Shown in pieces: positions 32,697 through 37,045 of a stretch of 37,045 nt of DNA; position 1 is the stretch's first letter, and every line of letters starts with the position of its first letter. Source of the stretch: Bacteroidales bacterium (GTDB lineage Bacteria; Bacteroidota; Bacteroidia; Bacteroidales; UBA932); assembly GCA_017554335.1 (NCBI GenBank), contig JAFZIO010000021.1:1-37045 (forward strand), given 5' to 3'. The translations under genes were made by a program, and so were the position numbers. The notes under the pieces were generated by a model. It did not search any database. It had not been told where the DNA came from and worked only from the letters and a program-made list of their open reading frames with translations.

Positions 32697-33929
32697 ATGA
32701 GACTTTATACGCTGACTTCCGACCTTCATGGGGAGCTTGCCCACAGCGCCCATAATGAGCAGTTTATAAAAGACATTGAAGAAGCGATGGGGGAGACTTT
32801 CGACTACCGCGAGAGCGACTTCTCCGATTATGGTGCCGCCGGCGACATAATCTATGTGCGTACCGGAGGGACCGAAGGCATCTTCCGTCAGGTGTTCGAG
32901 GGGCATGAGGGTGCGCGCGTGCGCCTTCTGACCAGCGGCCAGAGCAACTCGCTCGCCGCTTCCATGGAAATCCTCAGCTGGCTTAACCAGCAGGGCCTTG
33001 ACGGCGAGATTATCCATGGCTCCATCAAGGAAATCGCGAATGAGCTCATGCGTTATTATCCCGCCACGGGCAGGAACACCCCGTCGCTGGTGAAGCGTTT
33101 CTCCGGCCGCAAGATGTTGGCCGGCAAGCGTTTCGGCGTAGTTGGCCATCCCTCTGACTGGCTTATCAGCAGCGCCGTGGATTATGCCAAGGCCCGCAAG
33201 GTCCTGGGAGCCGAGCTTATCGACATTCCGATGTCGGAGCTGATCAGCGCCGTCGCTGGCCAGGAGGCACTGGGGGCAGCAACCCGTGGCCGCCTTAAGG
33301 CACTCAACAATCCGAAATACGGCAAATCGCTGACCGAAAAGGATATGGAAGGGGCGCTGCAGATCTATGCCGCCCTGAAGCAGCTGATCGAGAAGTACCG
33401 CCTGGACGGCCTCACGCTGCGTTGCTTCGACCTGCTGACCGCCGTCCACAACACCGGCTGCCTTGCTCTCGCTATGCTCAACGCCGACGGATACATCGCC
33501 ACCTGCGAAGGCGACATCCCCGCCATGCTCTCCATGGCCATCGTCCGCACCAAGTACGGCAAATCCGGCTTCCAGGTCAACCTTTCCCGCATCGCCGGCG
33601 GCAACTTCCTCTTCGCCCACTGCACCGTGCCGCTCGACATGGTCACCGACTACTGCTACGACACCCACTTCGAATCCGGCATCGGCGTCGCCATCCATGG
33701 CCAGCTGCCCGTCGGCCCCGCCCGCCTCTTCAAGCTCGGAGCCGACCTCGAGCACTGCATCGACGAACGCGTGAACATCATCGACAACCCCTATGGCAAC
33801 AACCTCTGCCGCACCCAGGTCGTCGTCCGCGGCTGGGCCGACCGTGACAAGGAAGTCGGCAAAGAGGCTCTCCGCAACTACATGCTGCACGAGCCCCTCG
33901 GCAATCATCACATCCTGATTACCCAATAA
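32697..33929 (+). CDS. L-fucose/L-arabinose isomerase-like protein of unknown role
   Basis: A 410-residue protein, shorter than true fucose (about 590) or arabinose (about 500) isomerases. The second half resembles their C-terminal domain: CEGDIPAMLSM contains a Glu in the place of a metal ligand, and IHGQLPVGPARLFKLG matches the closing strand with its conserved His. The N-terminal half has Rossmann-like strands (GDIIYVRTGG, RVRLLTSGQSNSL, KRFGVVGHPSDWLISS). No pentose or fucose pathway genes lie nearby. The gene starts 12 bases after the barrel protein and may share its transcript. From about 33,400 to the end almost every codon ends in C and all Ile codons but the third-last codon are ATC, whereas the 5' part uses ATA and mixed codons like its neighbours. 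The repeat of the mobile cassette begins 21 bases after the stop. Confidence 0.82.
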   Translation: MRLYTLTSDLHGELAHSAHNEQFIKDIEEAMGETFDYRESDFSDYGAAGDIIYVRTGGTEGIFRQVFEGHEGARVRLLTSGQSNSLAASMEILSWLNQQGLDGEIIHGSIKEIANELMRYYPATGRNTPSLVKRFSGRKMLAGKRFGVVGHPSDWLISSAVDYAKARKVLGAELIDIPMSELISAVAGQEALGAATRGRLKALNNPKYGKSLTEKDMEGALQIYAALKQLIEKYRLDGLTLRCFDLLTAVHNTGCLALAMLNADGYIATCEGDIPAMLSMAIVRTKYGKSGFQVNLSRIAGGNFLFAHCTVPLDMVTDYCYDTHFESGIGVAIHGQLPVGPARLFKLGADLEHCIDERVNIIDNPYGNNLCRTQVVVRGWADRDKEVGKEALRNYMLHEPLGNHHILITQ

Positions 33930-33949
33930 TATAATTAATAGATGCCTCA

Positions 33950-34048
33950 GCGGGGCAGGTCCAATTTTACCCCTTGGACCTGCCCCGCAAATCGTTATCT
34001 CACGCAATCCAGTGCTGCAGGTCCCCCGCATAAAATTGGACCTGCCCC
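33950..34048. repeat. REP/BIME-like repeat, copy A (99 bp)
   Basis: This differs from the copy at 35538-35636 at one base only (A at 33963, G there). The ends are a perfect 18-bp inverted repeat: 33952-33969 against 34031-34048, reading GGGGCAGGTCCAATTTTA and its complement. Inside, GGGGCAGGTCC (33952-33962) also pairs with GGACCTGCCCC (33976-33986), and GCAGGTCC (34018-34025) with GGACCTGC (34038-34045), so two hairpins can form. Confidence 0.95.
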
Positions 34049-34161
34049 AAAAATCGCATTGTTTTTTGCTTTAACTAGATTATTTACCTGGCTCTCACTG
34101 GCCTCCATGGCTCTTTTTATAATTAAGCGTTGCTTTCTATAAAAAAACGGATAATCGCATT

Positions 34162-34169
34162 TACATTTG
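34162..34169 (+). promoter_or_regulatory. Possible -7 box of the RAYT cassette
   Basis: TACATTTG fits TAnnTTTG and lies 15 bases before the ATG of the 133-residue protein, giving a leader of about 10 bases. No -33 TTTG is seen at the usual distance. It would give the cassette its own transcription rather than dependence on the flanking gene. Confidence 0.45.
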
Positions 34170-34184
34170 CAAAAACGATTGACT

Positions 34185-34586
34185 ATGAAAAAATTTCTTG
34201 AAGTATTGATTGATGATGCTGGTGAAATGCATCTCAGTTCTGATTGCCATTTCGTGAAGACCACAGAACTTGCTAAACGAAGTGAGGTCTCAAATTTACT
34301 GGATAAAGCTGCGATAAAGTCGCTGATCAAGGAACTCTGGGAGAAAAAGGACCCTGAGGTTTCGTTTGCTATTCGTGTGATGAGCACGGCAGAAATGCTG
34401 GCCAATCCTGACCCATATGGTCAAGCCGAAGAATTCTGGTTTTATATGATGCATGATTTTATTCCAATGTTGGAAAAGTATGCGGAAAGGCTAAAAGTAG
34501 AATATGGTTTTGATCCAAGTTCAGTTAAAAAGCCTGTCATTTACTTTAATCCTGAGTTCTTCGGTCCAAGTCGAACAATTAATTAA
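34185..34586 (+). CDS. Cassette protein of unknown function, paired with the transposase
   Basis: A 133-residue, probably soluble protein I do not recognise. The start at 34185 is chosen over 34167 because the -7 box ends at 34169. It looks mixed alpha/beta: an N-terminal strand with acidic residues (LEVLIDDAGEMHL), a helical middle (NLLDKAAIKSLIKELWEKKD, MSTAEMLANPDPYGQAEEFWFYMMHDFIPMLEKYAERL) and a C-terminal strand near KPVIYFNPEFFG. No catalytic motif, HTH or membrane segment is evident. It is separated from the transposase by one base and shares its AT-rich composition, so the two are probably co-translated and arrived together. Possible roles are a regulator or partner of the transposase, or unrelated cargo. 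Confidence 0.75.
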   Translation: MKKFLEVLIDDAGEMHLSSDCHFVKTTELAKRSEVSNLLDKAAIKSLIKELWEKKDPEVSFAIRVMSTAEMLANPDPYGQAEEFWFYMMHDFIPMLEKYAERLKVEYGFDPSSVKKPVIYFNPEFFGPSRTIN

Positions 34587-34587
34587 C

Positions 34588-35523
34588 ATGGCATTCCAGA
34601 GAGTAGTAAAGCGCGTCCTCCCTGATGGGAGTATAGCGATTGTTTTTCCGTTCCATATCAGTCTGGAAGGATTGGAATCCAGGCTATTGTGCAGGGATGA
34701 GGAAGACTATGATATACTGCAGAAGTGCTTTTATATTAGCTGTTGGAAAGCGAATGCCATAGTCGTGGAAGATATCGAGATGTCTAATCATGGACATCTG
34801 GCCGTGCTGGCGGCAAACTATGATTCTGCGTATTGCGCAGCTGCTTTAATTAAGAAAAACCACTCTCAGTACCTTGCTAATAAGTATGCCCAGTATGGAA
34901 CAATGGGCGGGACCGATATAAGTGTACAATATCTGGACTCGGACTGGTATGTAAGAAATGCCCTGGCTTACATTCCCAGGAATGCAATTGACACTGGAGC
35001 CCGTGTAGAGGACTATCAATGGTCTTCATACAGGGCCTATTTTTGCGAAAAGAAAAGGCAAGGAAGACCGGTCTCACAATTCTCGAAAAGGGAGAGGGAG
35101 CGAGTATTCAGAACGCACTCGGATTTAAGCCGGGTCCCGTGGCTGGTTGATGATTTGGGACGTTTGATCCCATCTTCTGCCTGTGACTGTAAATACCTTG
35201 AAAGTGCATTCAATAATGATCAGGCTTTTTTCCTGAAGACTATAGGTGTAGTAAATTGTGCAGAGCTCTACCAAAAATTGGTAGATAACCCTAGGATTCT
35301 AAAAAATGATTCAGAGTTTATCCGGTCTGTAGATGATATTATATCCCAGTGGTGGAACATAAAAGATATTGTTAATCTAAGTATTGAAAAGAAAACGAGA
35401 CTTATTCCGTATTTATATCGCACACACCATACTACTGTCGCGCAGTTGGCGCGTTGTGTTCAACTTGAAAAGAGCCAGGTAGAAGCTATTCTAAAGCGCT
35501 CAACTCACAAGTCGATAAAGTAA
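34588..35523 (+). CDS. REP-associated tyrosine transposase (RAYT, Y1/HUH, IS200-like fold)
   Basis: A 311-residue protein. The N-terminal half matches the RAYT/IS200 nuclease: first strand FPFHISLEG (20-28), metal-binding HUH in MSNHGHL (H68 and H70; NHFHL in most relatives), and the catalytic tyrosine in ALAYIPRNAI (Y128) followed by EDYQWSSYRAY, a RAYT hallmark. Y1 enzymes cut single-stranded DNA at hairpin ends and form a 5' phosphotyrosine. All active-site residues are present, so it may be active. The C-terminal 150 residues are an added region with a helix-turn-helix-like end (about 270-305, VAQLARCVQLEKSQVEAILK). Flanking REP-like hairpins are the likely substrate. The gene is one base after its partner. 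Confidence 0.9.
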   Translation: MAFQRVVKRVLPDGSIAIVFPFHISLEGLESRLLCRDEEDYDILQKCFYISCWKANAIVVEDIEMSNHGHLAVLAANYDSAYCAAALIKKNHSQYLANKYAQYGTMGGTDISVQYLDSDWYVRNALAYIPRNAIDTGARVEDYQWSSYRAYFCEKKRQGRPVSQFSKRERERVFRTHSDLSRVPWLVDDLGRLIPSSACDCKYLESAFNNDQAFFLKTIGVVNCAELYQKLVDNPRILKNDSEFIRSVDDIISQWWNIKDIVNLSIEKKTRLIPYLYRTHHTTVAQLARCVQLEKSQVEAILKRSTHKSIK

Positions 35524-35537
35524 AAGGTATCAATACT

Positions 35538-35636
35538 GCGGGGCAGGTCCGATTTTACCCCTTGGACCTGCCCCGCAAATCGTTATCTCACGCAATCCAG
35601 TGCTGCAGGTCCCCCGCATAAAATTGGACCTGCCCC
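35538..35636. repeat. REP/BIME-like repeat, copy B (99 bp)
   Basis: Direct copy of 33950-34048, with 98 of 99 bases identical. The only change (G at 35551) falls in the outer inverted repeat and creates one mismatch there. It lies 14 bases after the transposase stop, between two convergent genes, where its hairpins might also stop transcription. Confidence 0.95.
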
Positions 35637-35638
35637 GG

Positions 35639-35682
35639 AACCATAGGGAACCTGCGCCAAAACTGCCGGAGACCTGCCCCGC
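35639..35682. repeat. Decayed third REP-like unit
   Basis: Directly after copy B, GACCTGCCCCGC (35671-35682) repeats the second hairpin arm of the 99-bp unit, and GGGAACCTGCGCC nearby looks like a worn copy of another arm. Only these short blocks match, so it is read as a degenerate fragment. Confidence 0.45.
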
Positions 35683-35687
35683 AGTAA

Positions 35688-37007
35688 TCAGAAATTCAGC
35701 GCTTCGCCGCGGTAGAAGTCCAGGAGCTTGGTCTGGTACAGGCACTGGTAGCGGGCCTGGATGTGCTCGGACTCGGCGCGGAGCCAGCTGTTGCGGGCGT
35801 CGTTGTAGTCGGCGATTCCGGCTTTGCCCACGGAGTATTTCTCTTCTGTGAGCTCGTAATGCTGGCGGGCGCTCTCTGCGCTCTCCTTGCTGCCGCTATA
35901 GCGGGCCTGGGCGTTCTGGGCGTTGTAGTAGGCCTGCTGTATCTCTTTGTAGAGCGATTTCTTCACATTCTCCAGGTTGAGCTGCTGCCCGCGGTAGTTG
36001 ATCTCCGCATTGCGCACCTGGTTGCGTGTGCTGAACTTCTGGAAGATAGGCACGTTGAGAGAAAGGCCTATGTACTGGCTGAAGTTGTTGGAAAGCTGGT
36101 CCCAGAAGGGCGTAGGAGTCACTTTGGAGTTAGTGTAATAGTTGGTTCCAAGTCCTCCGCTCAGAGAGAGTGAAGGCAGGTAGGCTCCCTTGGCCTTGGC
36201 AATATTGAGCTGGGCGTAGTCTACACCAATCTTTGCAGACTCCACCGCCGGCTTAATCTCCACCGCCTCGGCATAAATGGCCTCGGGGAGCATCAGGAGG
36301 GTCTGGTCCACATTCTCAACGTCGGGCGTTACGATTTCGAACCCCTCCGGAGACTCAAGCTCCAGCAGCTGGGTAAGGTCGAGGATAGAGAGCTGGAGAT
36401 TGCCGTAGGCCTGAATTTCCGACTGGCGGCTCTGGGCCACGGTGGCCAACTGGGCGCTAACCTCCGCGGCGCTCACCTTTCCGGCACGCTCCCGCTCCTG
36501 GATCTGGTTCAGCAGCTCTTCGTCGTGGACAGTCTGCTCGTGCGCCACGCGCAGCAGCTCCTGGTTGTAGAGTATCTGCACGTACGCCTGGGCCACGGCC
36601 ACGCGAATGTCGTCGCGCGCCTTCTCAAGGTCGGCGGTCGCAGCCTCCAGGTTCAGCTTTCCGAGCTTGATATTGTTGTTTATCTCGAAGCCCTGGAAGA
36701 TGGGAACGTTGGTCCCCAGGCTGAAGGAGGTGGAGGTGGTGTTGGAGTTGGAGTAGGTATTGTCTTCCGTAAGGCCACGGCCGAAGGACAGGTTCTCGGA
36801 CGCTGATGCGCTTACAGACGGCAGCCGGCTCATCTGCGCAGTATTCAGATCCACCTCGCGCTGTTCGACGGCAAGGGCGCTCTGGCGTACGGTGATATTG
36901 TGCTCAAGCGCATAGTCTATGCAGTCGGAGAGGCTCCAGGGGCCGTTCTGGGCCCACGCCGCCGCGCACGAAAGCAGCAGGGCGGCACTAATGGCTAACT
37001 GTCTCAT
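35688..37007 (-). CDS. TolC-family outer-membrane efflux protein
   Basis: A 439-residue exported protein (signal 1-19, ending AAAWAQ) forming the outer-membrane channel of a tripartite export pump or type I secretion system. Two repeated halves are visible, each with long heptad-like helices (about 120-220 and 330-430) and a short beta segment (SFSLGTNVPIFQGFEINNN; YIGLSLNVPIFQKFSTRNQ). The duplicated NVPIFQ motif is characteristic of Bacteroidota TolC proteins. Its ATG overlaps the preceding stop by 4 bases (ATGA), so it is translated with the upstream gene. Cargo is unknown. Confidence 0.94.
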   Translation of the reverse strand: MRQLAISAALLLSCAAAWAQNGPWSLSDCIDYALEHNITVRQSALAVEQREVDLNTAQMSRLPSVSASASENLSFGRGLTEDNTYSNSNTTSTSFSLGTNVPIFQGFEINNNIKLGKLNLEAATADLEKARDDIRVAVAQAYVQILYNQELLRVAHEQTVHDEELLNQIQERERAGKVSAAEVSAQLATVAQSRQSEIQAYGNLQLSILDLTQLLELESPEGFEIVTPDVENVDQTLLMLPEAIYAEAVEIKPAVESAKIGVDYAQLNIAKAKGAYLPSLSLSGGLGTNYYTNSKVTPTPFWDQLSNNFSQYIGLSLNVPIFQKFSTRNQVRNAEINYRGQQLNLENVKKSLYKEIQQAYYNAQNAQARYSGSKESAESARQHYELTEEKYSVGKAGIADYNDARNSWLRAESEHIQARYQCLYQTKLLDFYRGEALNF

Positions 37008-37045
37008 TTCTGCTTCTTCTTGTCGATGTTGATGACACGGGTGCC
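37004..37045 (-). CDS. C-terminal end of the gene upstream of the TolC-family gene
   Basis: Only the last 13 codons and the TGA are in the window; they read GTRVINIDKKKQK and the stop overlaps the TolC ATG. A basic tail in this position would fit a membrane-fusion (HlyD/RND adaptor) subunit or an ABC permease of the same pump, but 13 residues cannot decide. Confidence 0.6.
   Translation of the reverse strand, partial: GTRVINIDKKKQK

Larger units (their letters stand above)
33950..35636. mobile_element. RAYT cassette flanked by two direct REP-like repeats
   Basis: About 1.69 kb: repeat A, a promoter-like box, a 133-residue protein, a Y1/HUH REP-associated transposase and repeat B in the same orientation. 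The interior (about 34,060-35,530) is visibly richer in A and T than both flanks. RAYT genes are known for sitting between the REP hairpins they act on, and this arrangement matches. No target-site duplication can be assigned outside the repeats. Whether the cassette moves as a unit or the repeats are dispersed alone cannot be seen from one window. Confidence 0.75.

Noticed and set aside
32679-34031. A 450-residue open frame on the minus strand opposite the isomerase-like gene
   Set aside because: It is the mirror of a gene with clear domain matches, starts inside the REP-like repeat, and has low-complexity Val/Ala/Gly content typical of antisense frames in GC-rich DNA.
33950-35636. The 99-bp direct repeats as att sites of an integrated phage or integrative element
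   Set aside because: There is no integrase, no tRNA target and no phage or conjugation gene between them. The internal double hairpins and the RAYT gene explain them better.
35530-35745. A 71-residue open frame across repeat B
   Set aside because: It is made of repeat sequence and the antisense of the TolC-family gene's end. The same peptide appears from repeat A, so it reflects the repeat, not a gene.

Overview
The window looks like a chromosomal segment of a Bacteroidota bacterium, most likely Bacteroidales. It carries two tandem SusC/SusD outer-membrane pairs, BACON-domain lipoproteins, an AraC-type regulator with a sugar-sensor domain, and several -7 boxes of the Bacteroidetes form TAnnTTTG. 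Genes are mostly GC-rich by eye, except for an AT-richer insertion near 34.06-35.53 kb. I cannot name a genus. I saw no rRNA, tRNA or CRISPR array, and no gene-free stretch longer than about 300 bases.

Region 1 (1-20,150, all minus strand) reads as one polysaccharide utilisation locus. In transcription order it holds a ROK sugar kinase, a large protein fusing a GH2 exo-beta-glucosaminidase-like enzyme to a complete alkaline phosphatase, a GH20 beta-hexosaminidase, a GH18 lipoprotein, SusC1, SusD1, SusC2 (without the usual N-terminal domain), SusD2 and two BACON lipoproteins, the last cut by the window edge. The enzymes point to a GlcNAc/GlcN-containing glycan (chitin- or chitosan-like, or another amino-sugar glycan) that may carry phosphate. 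Just upstream (20,173-23,400) are a XylR-type regulator, a histidine phosphatase and a YhhN membrane protein. Two overlapping palindromes lie on the presumed kinase promoter and are the best candidate operator.

Region 2 (23,442-27,388, plus strand) is a compact housekeeping cluster: a small membrane protein, MutL, a rhomboid protease, a threonylcarbamoyl-AMP synthase and a YfcE-type phosphodiesterase. The last four follow one another with gaps of at most 4 bases or short overlaps. The MutL has lost part of its endonuclease motif.

Region 3 (27,350-33,929, plus strand) starts with a tiny cysteine-rich lipoprotein that has its own consensus promoter and terminator. It continues with a large MscS-type channel, an outer-membrane beta-barrel protein with an odd Trp/Glu-rich insert, and a fucose/arabinose-isomerase-like protein whose 3' half has a different codon style.

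Region 4 (33,950-35,636) is a mobile cassette: a 133-residue protein of unknown function plus a REP-associated (Y1/HUH) transposase, bracketed by two 99-bp direct repeats that differ at one base and each contain two hairpins. Region 5 (35,688-37,045, minus strand) is a TolC-family efflux protein and the last 13 codons of the gene before it.
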